This document shows, piece after piece, positions 8,679 to 16,249 of a stretch of DNA of 41,902 nucleotides. The DNA is from an uncultured Pseudomonadota bacterium. GTDB taxonomy: Bacteria > Pseudomonadota > Gammaproteobacteria > Enterobacterales > Succinivibrionaceae. The translations under genes and the position numbers were made by a program. The DNA lies in contig ONIT01000008.1 in assembly GCA_900317945.1 (NCBI GenBank), forward strand, positions 1-41,902, given 5' to 3'. Each line of letters begins with the position of its first letter. Position 1 is the stretch's first letter. Below the pieces are notes generated by a model. It was not told the DNA's origin and made no database searches. It saw only the letters and a list, made by a program, of their open reading frames with translations.

Positions 8679-9506
8679 CTAGCCCGCTCCGCCCTGCTCT
8701 TTCGCGAGCGCGTCGCGGAGGATCCCGGTGAGCCTTGACGCGTCAGGCCTTACGCCGCGCCAGTCATAAAAGCTCTCCGCTGCCTGCATTACGAGCATGC
8801 CGAGCCCGTCAGATACTCCGCTGGCGCCGCTCTCCTTGGCGTGGCGGAGGAATACGGTAGGCTCCGCGCCGTACATCAGATCGTAGCAGAAGGCGCCTTT
8901 GAGAGCGGAGTCCGGCACTCCGGGGAGCTTTCCCTGAAGCGATGATGACGTCGCGTTGATTACAAGATTATACGCGCCATCCGCGTCAGCGGGAGTTCCT
9001 GCGGAAACTGATACGGATCTGCACTTTGCCGCGAGGGCCTCAGCCTTTGAGGCGGTGCGGTTCGCGATGAAAAGCGACGCGGGCCTCTCCGCCTCAAGAG
9101 GGAAGAGGATGCCGCGCGAGGCGCCGCCAGCGCCGATGAGGAGCACGCGCGCTCCCTCAATCCTAACGCCCTGCGACTTCAGATCCGCGATGAACCCGGC
9201 GCCGTCGGTGTTGTCCCCGGAGATGGCCCCGTCACGGAAGATGAGCGTGTTGACCGCCCCGGCGGCCTCCGCGCGGGGAGAGAGGCTCTCACACATGGCG
9301 AAGGCCTCCTCCTTGAACGGGACGGTTACATTGCAGCCCCTGCCGCCCTCAGAGAAGAACTTTCTGACAGCCTCTCTGAAGCCATCGAGGGGCGCGAGGA
9401 TCTTCTCATAGGAGATGTCCTCCCCGGTCTCATCCGCGAAGAAGCTGTGGATGAAGGGGGAGCGGCTGTGGGCAATCGGGTTGCCGAATACTGCGTATCT
9501 GTCCAT
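8679..9506 (-). CDS. aroE: Shikimate dehydrogenase (NADP+)
   Basis: A 275-residue protein predicted to reduce 3-dehydroshikimate to shikimate in aromatic amino acid synthesis. The N-terminal substrate domain shows AVFGNPIAHSRSPFIH and NVTVPFKEEA with the catalytic Lys, then the NTDGAGF motif. The Rossmann part shows GAGGASRG and the NRT of NADP-dependent forms. Length matches E. coli AroE (272). It starts 9 nt after tsaC, the same pairing as yrdC-aroE in enterobacteria. Confidence 0.96.
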   Translation of the reverse strand: MDRYAVFGNPIAHSRSPFIHSFFADETGEDISYEKILAPLDGFREAVRKFFSEGGRGCNVTVPFKEEAFAMCESLSPRAEAAGAVNTLIFRDGAISGDNTDGAGFIADLKSQGVRIEGARVLLIGAGGASRGILFPLEAERPASLFIANRTASKAEALAAKCRSVSVSAGTPADADGAYNLVINATSSSLQGKLPGVPDSALKGAFCYDLMYGAEPTVFLRHAKESGASGVSDGLGMLVMQAAESFYDWRGVRPDASRLTGILRDALAKEQGGAG

Positions 9507-9515
9507 TGTTTTTAT

Positions 9516-10070
9516 TCAGTTTCTAAGGATTTTTCCGGTCATTCCGTCAATGACGGTTGAGGGGGACCTGAGCCTCATGGTCTCACCCGGCACTACATAG
9601 TCGACAAGATCCCCGAGAACCCTCACGGTGTCCTCATAGGTTCTGAGCGGCTCCTCGCCGGAGAAGTTGGCGCTCGTCGAAATCAGCGGATACCCGAGAA
9701 GCGCACAGATTCTCCGGACGCACTCATGTTTTGTCACCCTCACTGCGACAGTGTCACGGTTTCCGGTCACAAGCCTTGAGAGAGAGGGAGACGCGGGCAC
9801 CACGATGGAGAACGGCCCCGGCCAGTGCTTATCCATGAGGGATAGGCAGAGCGGGGAGAGAGCCTTCTCATTTATAAAAGGAGAAAGCTCCTCACGTGAG
9901 CCAGCGATCATGATTAGCCCCTTCGAGACAGGGCGCCTCTTGATCTCAATGACCCTTCTGACCGCTGACTCGTCCGAGGGATTGCAGCCGAGCCCGAAGA
10001 CGGACTCGGTTGCGTAGGCGATGACGCCGCCCTCACTAACGACAGAGGCGGCCTTTTCGAGCGGATCCAT
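9516..10070 (-). CDS. tsaC: Threonylcarbamoyl-AMP synthase TsaC
   Basis: A 184-residue YrdC-domain protein that makes threonylcarbamoyl-AMP from threonine, bicarbonate and ATP, for the t6A37 modification of ANN-decoding tRNAs. Visible motifs include IAYATESVFGLGC, the KRRPVSKGLI block, WPGPFSIVVPA, VAVRVTKH and STSANFSGEEP, collinear with E. coli TsaC (190 residues). It lacks the C-terminal extension of Sua5. It is first in the operon; only a weak A-rich ribosome-binding site precedes the ATG. Confidence 0.95.
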   Translation of the reverse strand: MDPLEKAASVVSEGGVIAYATESVFGLGCNPSDESAVRRVIEIKRRPVSKGLIMIAGSREELSPFINEKALSPLCLSLMDKHWPGPFSIVVPASPSLSRLVTGNRDTVAVRVTKHECVRRICALLGYPLISTSANFSGEEPLRTYEDTVRVLGDLVDYVVPGETMRLRSPSTVIDGMTGKILRN

Positions 10071-10394
10071 TATTCTTTGAGTTTTTCCAATCTTTGTACT
10101 AAAAACTGCTGTAATTTTATAAATGTCGCTAATTCAGCAAGTTACTTATAAAATTTAAGCAAATTATAGTCTTTCAAACCAGCGTACTGCACGTCAGTTT
10201 CACTTAAGGCAGCTGCATACCAGCGCATGCTGCCGTTAAAATCCGGATGTTTTCGTATGAAACAGCGCCGGAATCATTCTTAGTGTTAATTGATTTCAGC
10301 TCGTCCTCGGACGACTTCTTACAGCGATGGTACTTGTAAGATGCTTCGGAAAATCCGAAGCGTCATTTCCAGCACAAAACTGTAAAACTGAAAC
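10071..10394. other. AT-rich intergenic region with a hairpin and a possible gene relic
   Basis: No convincing gene is present in these 324 bases. A strong stem (GCTTCGGA/TCCGAAGC with AAA loop, 10341-10363) lies about 32 bases after the purE stop codon and may end purE transcription, though its T-run is poor. A minus-strand frame open from about 10347 to 10210 has a YHRCKK motif faintly like a transposase zinc ribbon, but it is too short to assign. The stretch from 10071 to 10160 is AT-rich and probably carries the tsaC promoter. Confidence 0.45.
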
Positions 10395-10907
10395 TTACTC
10401 GGCGCCTGAGAGCCTTGCCTGGAGCGCGGCGTCCTTGGCGACGACCTTCTCGGCTCCGGCCTTCCTGTCAGCAAGGAGCTTCTCCTTCAGGGCAGGATCG
10501 GATACGGCGAGGATCTCGGCTGCGAGGTAGGCGGCGTTCTTGGCGCCGGCCTTGCCGACTGCCATGGTGGCGACAGGAATTCCGCCCGGCATCTGCACGG
10601 TGGAAAGGAGCGCGTCAAGTCCCTGGAACGGGCCGCAGTCAACCGGGATGCCGATTACCGGGCAGACAGTCTGCGCGGCAACGGCTCCGGCGAGGTGGGC
10701 TGCAAGCCCTGCGGCGCAGATGAAGACGCGGCAGCCGCGCTTCTCGGCATCCTGCACAAAGCTCTTCGTAACATCCGGGGTGCGGTGGGCGGAGGTTACC
10801 TTGACCTCGCAGCGGATGCCGAGATTCTTCAGGATCTCTATGCCGGGCTCAACAACGGGGAAATCAGAGTCCGAACCCATAAGGAATGCAACAAAATTGT
10901 CTGACAT
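10395..10907 (-). CDS. purE: PurE, N5-carboxyaminoimidazole ribonucleotide mutase
   Basis: A 170-residue protein of de novo purine synthesis, predicted to convert N5-CAIR to CAIR. Motifs are MGSDSDFPV (phosphate-binding loop), VTSAHRTPD (catalytic His), ICAAGLAAHLAG and QMPGGIPVATMAVGKAGAKNA, which argue for the class I fold. GGAGGACAT directly precedes the ATG. purK, often adjacent, is not present; both flanking genes are unrelated. The AAGLAAHLAG block differs slightly from the GAGGAAHLPG of E. coli. Confidence 0.94.
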   Translation of the reverse strand: MSDNFVAFLMGSDSDFPVVEPGIEILKNLGIRCEVKVTSAHRTPDVTKSFVQDAEKRGCRVFICAAGLAAHLAGAVAAQTVCPVIGIPVDCGPFQGLDALLSTVQMPGGIPVATMAVGKAGAKNAAYLAAEILAVSDPALKEKLLADRKAGAEKVVAKDAALQARLSGAE

Positions 10908-10947
10908 ATGTCCTCCGGCGCAGCGCGCCTCTGTCCTTCATATATAT

Positions 10948-10976
10948 AAGAAAGCCGGGAGGGCCTTTTGCCGGCT
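10948..10976 (-). terminator. Terminator-like hairpin after the UPF0149 gene
   Basis: On the minus strand GCCGG...CCGGC is followed by CTTTCTTATATA. It lies about 30 bases after the UPF0149 stop codon and upstream of purE. The stem is only 5 bp, extendable by alternative GGAGG/CCTCC pairing. Confidence 0.5.
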
Positions 10977-11004
10977 CCTCCTGGTTTATGGAATTATAGA
11001 ATGC

Positions 11005-11598
11005 TCACGACGTGGCGAGGAGCTTCCCGCTCTCAGTCCTGACGCCGAATCGCGGATCGTTGAAGCCGTACTGGGCAAAGCCCAGCTGCGCGCAGCTCTT
11101 TAGGTGCTCGCAGATCGTGGTGTAGTTCTCGTCGAACTCGTTCTGCTCCATATTGCCGGCGTCAAGATCAACCGAGGTTATCGCGGAGAGATCGCGGAAG
11201 ATCTCCTCCATGTCCTTCGAGAGCTTCCCCGAGGAGTGGTGGTAGCTGCTGAAGCCTGACATGAAGTTGTCGGACCACTCCGAGACGCGGTAGAGGCTCT
11301 TCTCCATGTCAGTGGTGTCGTCCTCAAAGGGGATGGTGAGCTCCTCCTCGGCGACGAACTCCTCGTAGACCAGGGCGAAGAAGCGGATGAGCCAGCCCTT
11401 CATGGCGGGAGAGAAGCCCTCCTCGCTGGTGCCGAAAATCGAGGAGATGTGCTTCAGGAACTCATGGTGATCATTCGGGCAGCCGCCGGCGATGAGGCCG
11501 CAGATGAAGCCGTGGATCTCGGCGCAGTCATAGGGAAGACGGTCGTCGATCATGACGCACATGCCGTCGGTATAGGATTTGCGGACTTCTTCAGACAT
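11005..11598 (-). CDS. YgfB/YecA (UPF0149) family protein
   Basis: A 197-residue protein whose CAEIHGFICGLIAGG motif is the hallmark of the UPF0149 (YgfB/YecA) family. Downstream helices are rich in acidic residues. YgfB-type proteins are small soluble alpha-helical proteins of poorly defined role, usually next to pepP/ubiH; here the neighbours are purE and a TetR gene. I chose the ATG at 11598 because GGAGG lies 4 nt upstream; a longer open frame to 11784 would run into the TetR gene. Confidence 0.85.
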   Translation of the reverse strand: MSEEVRKSYTDGMCVMIDDRLPYDCAEIHGFICGLIAGGCPNDHHEFLKHISSIFGTSEEGFSPAMKGWLIRFFALVYEEFVAEEELTIPFEDDTTDMEKSLYRVSEWSDNFMSGFSSYHHSSGKLSKDMEEIFRDLSAITSVDLDAGNMEQNEFDENYTTICEHLKSCAQLGFAQYGFNDPRFGVRTESGKLLATS

Positions 11599-11708
11599 GG
11601 AACCTCCGTAAAAGCTCTTGATGCTCTTTGAGTGTGTGATTTTAAGCGTTAAAGGCGCGCTCTGCAGGAAATCAGCCGCGGGAGGAAGATGCCTGATGGC
11701 GCTCTCAC

Positions 11709-12290
11709 TCACTCTCCTGGAAGGAGCGCCGCATAGAACCCTGCGACCTGCTCCGGGCTGTACTCCATGCGCCTCTCCGCCCACCAGCGCACGGTCTCAA
11801 CTATGCCGCCCGCAATCATCCTGATCCGGTAGCCCTCAGGGATCCCGTCCTTCCCCCGCGGGAGAAGCTCCGGGCTCTCCTGCAGCGCCGCGCTGAGATT
11901 CTCCGCGAAATACCTGAGGAAAAGGCCGGCGCTCCCGGTGCGGAGGATGTCGAGCATTTCCTCCTTCTCGTCCTGCAGGTGGTAGAGGATATGGCAGAGG
12001 AGCTCCGGCAGAGTCCTGCTCCTCAGCGAGAAGTCATGAGAGGCCTCGCGGTGCTGGTGCTCCTCAAGGACATGATCGAAGATTGACCGGCACATCTCGC
12101 GGAGGAGTCCGTCCTTGGTCTCAAAGTGCGCGTAGAAGGTCGACCTGCCGACATCGGCCTCATCGATGATCTCCTGTACGGTTATCTCCTCAAAGTTCTT
12201 CTTCCTGAGGAGCCTCGCGAGCGCCGCGAACACGGCGGACCGGCTTCTCCTCTGCCTCCGGTCGTACTTTTTATCCTCAGTCACTCTCAT
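11709..12290 (-). CDS. TetR/AcrR family transcriptional regulator
   Basis: A 193-residue one-domain repressor type. The N-terminal helix-turn-helix (about residues 15-60: FEEITVQEIIDEADVGRSTFYAHFETKDGLL) is a textbook TetR DNA-binding domain; the C-terminal ligand domain is not assigned. A perfect 16-bp palindrome 30 bp upstream (12321-12336) is its likely autoregulatory operator. A degenerate copy lies before the neighbouring P-type ATPase, so the two may form a metal or stress response unit; the inducer is unknown. Confidence 0.9.
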   Translation of the reverse strand: MRVTEDKKYDRRQRRSRSAVFAALARLLRKKNFEEITVQEIIDEADVGRSTFYAHFETKDGLLREMCRSIFDHVLEEHQHREASHDFSLRSRTLPELLCHILYHLQDEKEEMLDILRTGSAGLFLRYFAENLSAALQESPELLPRGKDGIPEGYRIRMIAGGIVETVRWWAERRMEYSPEQVAGFYAALLPGE

Positions 12291-12320
12291 GCCCCCGCCT
12301 GACGCCTGTCATGAACATAT

Positions 12321-12336
12321 TGTCCGTTAACGGACA
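12321..12336. promoter_or_regulatory. Palindromic operator, probably for the TetR regulator
   Basis: TGTCCGTTAACGGACA is a perfect 16-bp palindrome located 31-46 bp before the TetR start codon. Size, symmetry and position fit a TetR-family autoregulatory operator. The binding itself is inferred. Confidence 0.65.
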
Positions 12337-12406
12337 GAGTGTAGCAAAGGCTCCGCTCTGCCGCAACCAGGCTCACACTGCATCCCGGGATAAGCACCAT
12401 CTCCGC

Positions 12407-12456
12407 AAAAAAAGAAGGCGCCTTCCCTGCCCTGGCGGGATCCCTTCCCGGCAGGG
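12407..12456 (-). terminator. Terminator of the P-type ATPase gene
   Basis: On the minus strand a CCCTGCC...GGCAGGG stem is followed by the palindrome AAGGCGCCTT and CTTTTTTT. It begins 10 bases after the ATPase stop codon and separates it from the TetR promoter. Confidence 0.8.
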
Positions 12457-12465
12457 GCCGATTTC

Positions 12466-14316
12466 TCAGCGGTCCCTTTCCCTGAGGAGGAGCACCGCGT
12501 TGACCACGACGAATACCGAGCCGAAATTGTGCCAGAGCGCGGCCGTTACCGGGACCAGCACGCCGGATGCCGAAAGGATGATGGCGATGAAGTTGATGAC
12601 AAGGGAGAACACGATGTTCTGCCTGATCCTGGCCATGCACTTCCTGGTCATCCGCATGAGATACGGGATGCGCTTTATGTCGTCGCTAACGAGCACCGCG
12701 TCAGCCGACTCAACGGCGATGTCTGATCCGATCCCTCCCATCGCAATCCCCGCGTAAGCCCCGGAGAGCGCCAGCGCGTCATTCACTCCGTCCCCGATCA
12801 TCGCGGTCTTCCTGCCGCTCTCCTTTATGAAGCTCATCTTGTCCTCCGGCATCATGGAGCTTCTCACCTCGCTGATGCCGGCAATGCGCGCGATGCTCCC
12901 TGCGGCAGCCTCATTGTCGCCGGTGAGGAGCACCGGCGTTATGCCCTGCTCCTTAAGCGCCGCTACCGTATCCGGCGTATCCTCCCTCACCGTGTCAGAA
13001 AGGGCGATAAGCCCCATGAGGGTACCGTCTGCGGCGACGGCGATGACGGTCGCGCCGCGTCCGTAAAGCTCCCTGAGCTTCCATGCCGCGCCCGTCATGT
13101 CAATCACCTCCTGCTCCATGAGCCCCGGCTTTCCGACTATAACCCGGCGTGATGCAATCTCAGCGCTTATGCCCTGTCCGGCAAGCACGGTGGTATTTAC
13201 GGCCTCCAGGAGCTGGCTCCCGCCTTTCATGCAAGCTGCTAGAACTGCCTTCCCGAGGGGGTGCTCGCTGTTCTGCTCCGCCGCGGCGGCAAGCATCAGT
13301 ATCCCGTCAGACGTGCTGCCGGGACTGACAGCAGCAATTTCCGTAACGGCAGGCTTCCCGTAAGTAAGCGTTCCGGTCTTGTCAAAGGCAATGCATTCAA
13401 CTTCAGCAAGGCGCTGCAGCGCGTCTCCCGTGCGGATGAGTATGCCGTACCTCGTGAGGTTGCCGATGGCGGCCGCGACGGCAGCAGGGGTCGCGAGGAT
13501 GAACGCGCATGGACAGAAGACCACGAGCACAGTCACCGCCCTTTCGAAATCGCCGGAAAGGAGCCACGCGGCGGCCGCGCATCCGAGCGCAGCGAACACA
13601 AGCCAGGTCGCCCACCTGTCGGCAAGCCGGACAACCGGCGCCTTTTCCGCGTCTGCGGTCTCGGCAAGCGCGATCATCCGCTGGAGCGACGAGTCTCCGC
13701 TCGCCTTCTCCGCCCGCATCTCGAAGGTGCCGTACTGGTTCAGCGTGCCGCTGATGAGCTCATCGCCCTCCTTTTTGTCAACCGGGATGGACTCGCCGGT
13801 CATGACCGACTGGTTTACTGATGTCCCGCCTTTCGTGAGGATCCCGTCAACAGGAATTGTCTCTCCCGCAAGCACGGTGAGCGTGTCACCGACCCTGACC
13901 TCCTCCGCGGGCACGATCACATCCTCTCTGCCGCGCCTGACGCGCGCGGTCCTCGGCGTGAGCTTCACGAGCCCCTCAATTCCCTTCCTGGCGCGTGCCG
14001 AGGTGCAGTCCTCAAGGAGCGAGCCGATCTGCATGATGATGGCCACCTCTCCCGCCGCAAACCACTCCCTGGTTGCGGCAGACGCAACGAGCGCGATGGA
14101 CACCAGCATGTCGGCCTTCACATTGCGCTCCATGACAAGCGCCCTGCAGGCGCCGGTGACTATCGGCGTGCCGCAGAGGATTATGGCAGTCCAGGCAATG
14201 TCAAAGGGGAGCAGCTCACCCAGTGCTCCCGAAAGGCTGAGCGCAAGCGAGACCGCGCCCAGAATCACGCAGAAAAGCGTCACCTTCGTTTCATTTTCAA
14301 GCCAGCGTCTGAGCAT
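12466..14316 (-). CDS. Heavy-metal P1B-type ATPase
   Basis: A 616-residue membrane pump that uses ATP to move a transition metal. Motifs: TGES (173-176, actuator), CPC (268-270) in the metal-binding helix, phosphorylation site DKTGT with D312, HP (352-353), TGDN (465-468) and GDGVND (508-513). There is no N-terminal heavy-metal-associated domain. The last membrane segment carries HNFGS (596-600) instead of the Asp-Gly motif of ZntA-type Zn/Cd pumps; HN-x-S is closer to CtpC-like exporters, so the metal (Mn, Zn or other) is uncertain. AAGGAGG lies 4 nt before the ATG. It is probably co-regulated with the TetR gene. Confidence 0.92.
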   Translation of the reverse strand: MLRRWLENETKVTLFCVILGAVSLALSLSGALGELLPFDIAWTAIILCGTPIVTGACRALVMERNVKADMLVSIALVASAATREWFAAGEVAIIMQIGSLLEDCTSARARKGIEGLVKLTPRTARVRRGREDVIVPAEEVRVGDTLTVLAGETIPVDGILTKGGTSVNQSVMTGESIPVDKKEGDELISGTLNQYGTFEMRAEKASGDSSLQRMIALAETADAEKAPVVRLADRWATWLVFAALGCAAAAWLLSGDFERAVTVLVVFCPCAFILATPAAVAAAIGNLTRYGILIRTGDALQRLAEVECIAFDKTGTLTYGKPAVTEIAAVSPGSTSDGILMLAAAAEQNSEHPLGKAVLAACMKGGSQLLEAVNTTVLAGQGISAEIASRRVIVGKPGLMEQEVIDMTGAAWKLRELYGRGATVIAVAADGTLMGLIALSDTVREDTPDTVAALKEQGITPVLLTGDNEAAAGSIARIAGISEVRSSMMPEDKMSFIKESGRKTAMIGDGVNDALALSGAYAGIAMGGIGSDIAVESADAVLVSDDIKRIPYLMRMTRKCMARIRQNIVFSLVINFIAIILSASGVLVPVTAALWHNFGSVFVVVNAVLLLRERDR

Positions 14317-14341
14317 TTTTCCTCCTTAGATGAGATACCGT

Positions 14342-14386
14342 ACATTCTGTTCTGAAGTTATGGTACAGAATGTCCGATAGCGTTCA
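14342..14386. promoter_or_regulatory. Inverted repeat and operator-like site upstream of the P-type ATPase
   Basis: ACATTCTGT (14342-14350) and ACAGAATGT (14365-14373) form a perfect 9-bp inverted repeat 26-57 bp before the ATPase start. It overlaps TGTCCGATAGCGTTCA (14371-14386), which matches the TetR palindrome at 12 of 16 positions. The region is a good candidate for control of the pump. Confidence 0.45.
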
Positions 14387-14484
14387 CAGAGTCAGACAGG
14401 CCCGAAGGTTCATTACGGGACAGAAGGGCTCATCTGTCCGGTAAGGGAGCTTTGGAGGAAGCTGTCCGGAAAGCGGGGCTCCAG

Positions 14485-14538
14485 ATGGCTGGCAGGCGGG
14501 AAGCGCCTCACCTGGGGAGCGGCGCCTGGCAGAGCCAT
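14485..14538 (+). other. Structured segment with two alternative hairpins
   Basis: ATGGCT-GGCAGGCG can pair with CGCCTGGCAG-AGCCAT across 14485-14538. AGGCG (14494-14498) can instead pair locally with CGCCT (14504-14508). The rest of the 14387-14635 interval shows no gene. The structure could be an untranslated RNA or leader upstream of zapA, or chance in GC-rich DNA. Confidence 0.3.
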
Positions 14539-14635
14539 GAGGTCTCCGGAGCATCTCCGGCGGAAGGAGCGCACGCCCCCGGCAGGGCGCTTTCCGCAAG
14601 AGCGGAAATGTGACGGGTCATGCAAAAGATCAGGC

Positions 14636-14674
14636 ACATGCAGGTTAACAACCTGCATGTCTTTCTGTTATCAT
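14636..14674 (+). promoter_or_regulatory. Probable zapA/6S RNA promoter with embedded palindrome
   Basis: TTAACA (14645-14650) and TATCAT (14669-14674), each 5/6 matches to the sigma-70 boxes, are 18 bp apart and point at zapA 56 bp downstream. The -35 box sits inside a perfect 11-bp inverted repeat (ACATGCAGGTT/AACCTGCATGT, 14636-14660), which could be an operator. Confidence 0.6.
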
Positions 14675-14729
14675 AGCTGAAAGACAGAGGCGCAGGACAG
14701 ATGCCCTGCAGCCGGAAGAGGAAAGAGCA

Positions 14730-15149
14730 ATGGCGGCTGAAGACGAAAACGTGGTAGTGGGCCTCAATATCCAGGGGTATACCTTCAACCTTCGCGGAAA
14801 GAAGGATGACATGCCTCTCTATAAGGAGACCGAGTCTCGCCTCAACAGCAGGATCGCAAGGCTCCACAACCAGATGCCGCAGGCGACCAATGATCAGCTG
14901 GCCTTCATGACCGCGATCATGGCAACGTTCGACCAGATCCAGCAGGAGCAGCGCTTCAAGAAGGATGAGACTGTTCCCGTCGGGACTGAAAAAAGGATTA
15001 AGGCTCTCGGCGAGAGGCTGAAGGCGCTCGCGCGAAGCGAGCCTCCTGCAGCTCCGGAAAGCGCGCCTGCCGATGCGGCAGCCGCTCCCTCAGAGAGCCA
15101 GCCTACTGCGCCTCAGGATAATGCTCCCGGGGCAGCGCCCTCTGTCTGA
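14730..15149 (+). CDS. zapA: Cell division protein ZapA
   Basis: A 139-residue protein of the ZapA family, which bundles FtsZ filaments at mid-cell. Residues 9-80 show the family pattern (LNIQGYTFNLRGKK, DQLAFMTAIMATFDQIQQEQ) with a coiled-coil-prone helix. The last 40 residues are an Ala/Pro/Ser-rich tail not found in E. coli ZapA. The order zapA-6S RNA-fau is the classic gammaproteobacterial locus and confirms the call. A GAGGAAAG ribosome-binding site precedes the ATG. Confidence 0.88.
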   Translation: MAAEDENVVVGLNIQGYTFNLRGKKDDMPLYKETESRLNSRIARLHNQMPQATNDQLAFMTAIMATFDQIQQEQRFKKDETVPVGTEKRIKALGERLKALARSEPPAAPESAPADAAAAPSESQPTAPQDNAPGAAPSV

Positions 15150-15154
15150 GAAGA

Positions 15155-15337
15155 ATTAGTCCGGTTCGTGCTCCGGGGCAATATGTTCCCTGAGCCGATA
15201 CTAACGTAAATGGGAGTCTTGCCGTTTCCGGTGAGCATGCCCGGCCCTGCCGGGAAGCCTAAGGATACGGGATCTGACTCGCCACCTTGAGCCTCCGGGT
15301 TCAAGGACTGAGCCCTGGGCCGGGCCGGACGCCCCTT
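15155..15337 (+). ncRNA. ssrS: 6S RNA, copy 1
   Basis: A 6S RNA mimics an open promoter and binds sigma-70 RNA polymerase. Conserved elements in order: closing stem GTCCGG (15159) with CCGGAC (15325), TCCCTGAGCCGATA of the central bubble, GGTGAGCATGCCCGG with GCCGGGAAGCC of the apical arm, then CCTTGAG...TTCAAGGACTGAGCCC of the 3' strand. It lies between zapA and fau, exactly as in E. coli. Ends are estimated from the closing stem. Confidence 0.92.
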
Positions 15338-15381
15338 TATGAAAGCCCTGTGATGCCTCACCGCATCGCACGGCGACTGAC

Positions 15382-15559
15382 AATTAGTCCGGTCCGGCTC
15401 CGGGGCGACATTTCCCTGAGCCGACTATCTCAAAAATGGAAGCCTTGCCGCCTCCGGTGAGCATGCCCGGAAAATCCGGGAAGCCTAAGGATGCGGGCCT
15501 GGCCTGCCACCTGAACCCTCGGGTTCACGGACTGAGCCCCGCCGGGCCGGACGCCCCCT
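15382..15559 (+). ncRNA. 6S RNA, copy 2 (tandem paralogue)
   Basis: A second complete 6S RNA 228 bp downstream of the first. It repeats AATTAGTCCGG, TCCCTGAGCCGAC, GGTGAGCATGCCCGG, CCGGGAAGCCTAAGG, GGACTGAGCCCC and CCGGAC (15547). It differs at many positions but keeps pairing: the 3'-strand hairpin is TGAACCC/GGGTTCA here against CCTTGA/TCAAGG in copy 1. This argues that both are functional RNAs, not a recent duplication. fau starts 50 bases later. Confidence 0.9.
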
Positions 15560-15609
15560 TCCTTTATATGTTCCCAAAGGCCACAGAAGCCCGCATTCCG
15601 GACACATCC

Positions 15610-16194
15610 ATGAATACCCCTGACAGGAAAGAGATCAGAAAGAAAATAAAGGCCCTGCGCGAGTCGCTTGCTGCGGATGAGCGGCTTAATGCGGGAAAGC
15701 TTGCCGCAGCCTTTGCCCTTACGCTCCCGGAGCTTCAGAACGCGGACACCATTGCCCTCTACATGACAGACCGCGGCGAGCTCCCGACCGAGTTCCTTCT
15801 TGAGGAGCTTCTTTCCAGGGGAAAGAGGATTGCCCTGCCGCGGGTTGATCCCGTTATAAATGGAAAGATGACCTTCCGCGTGTACCGGGATGGCGATGTC
15901 CTCGTCCCGGACCGCTTCGGCATCAGGGAGCCCGGTCCCCTTGCCCCTGAGGTTCCTCTCGGGGAGATTGACCTCATGTTCACGCCGCTCGTCGCCTTCG
16001 ACCACAGCGGCATGCGCCTCGGGATGGGCGGCGGCTTCTACGACAGGACTCTTGCCGAGAGGAAGAGGACAGGCAGTGGACCCTTTCCCGTGGGGCTCGC
16101 CCTCTCCTGCCAGGAGATCCCCTCAGTGCCCGCAGAGGAGTGGGACATGCCTTTGCCCGCAATTGTGACCGAGCTCGGAATTATCCGGATCTGA
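15610..16194 (+). CDS. fau: 5-formyltetrahydrofolate cyclo-ligase (YgfA/Fau)
   Basis: A 194-residue enzyme that converts 5-formyl-THF to 5,10-methenyl-THF with ATP. N-terminal RKEIRKKIKALR and the C-terminal GMRLGMGGGFYDRTL phosphate-binding loop are family hallmarks. The ATG at 15610 gives a normal family length; the frame is open further upstream, but that extension would overlap 6S RNA copy 2. No strong ribosome-binding site is seen, which suggests translation from a processed 6S-fau transcript as in E. coli ssrS-ygfA (inference). Confidence 0.92.
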   Translation: MNTPDRKEIRKKIKALRESLAADERLNAGKLAAAFALTLPELQNADTIALYMTDRGELPTEFLLEELLSRGKRIALPRVDPVINGKMTFRVYRDGDVLVPDRFGIREPGPLAPEVPLGEIDLMFTPLVAFDHSGMRLGMGGGFYDRTLAERKRTGSGPFPVGLALSCQEIPSVPAEEWDMPLPAIVTELGIIRI

Positions 16195-16249
16195 AACATT
16201 CTCCTGACAACTGTATAATCCGCACACGGCTCTTCATGGAAAACCAAAA

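Noticed and set aside
10210..10347. Transposase fragment in the tsaC-purE intergenic region
   Set aside because: Only a YHRCKK motif in a ~45-codon frame without start, terminal repeats or further similarity; too weak to name.
11599..11784. N-terminal extension of the UPF0149 gene to 11784
   Set aside because: It would overlap the TetR gene and lacks family similarity. ATG 11598 has a strong GGAGG and starts at the family-like sequence.
12287..12640. 117-codon minus-strand frame between the TetR and ATPase genes
   Set aside because: It overlaps the ATPase C-terminus in another frame, and it includes the terminator and the operator palindrome.
15436..15609. N-terminal extension of fau to 15436
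   Set aside because: It would be translated from 6S RNA copy 2; the family-like protein begins at 15610.
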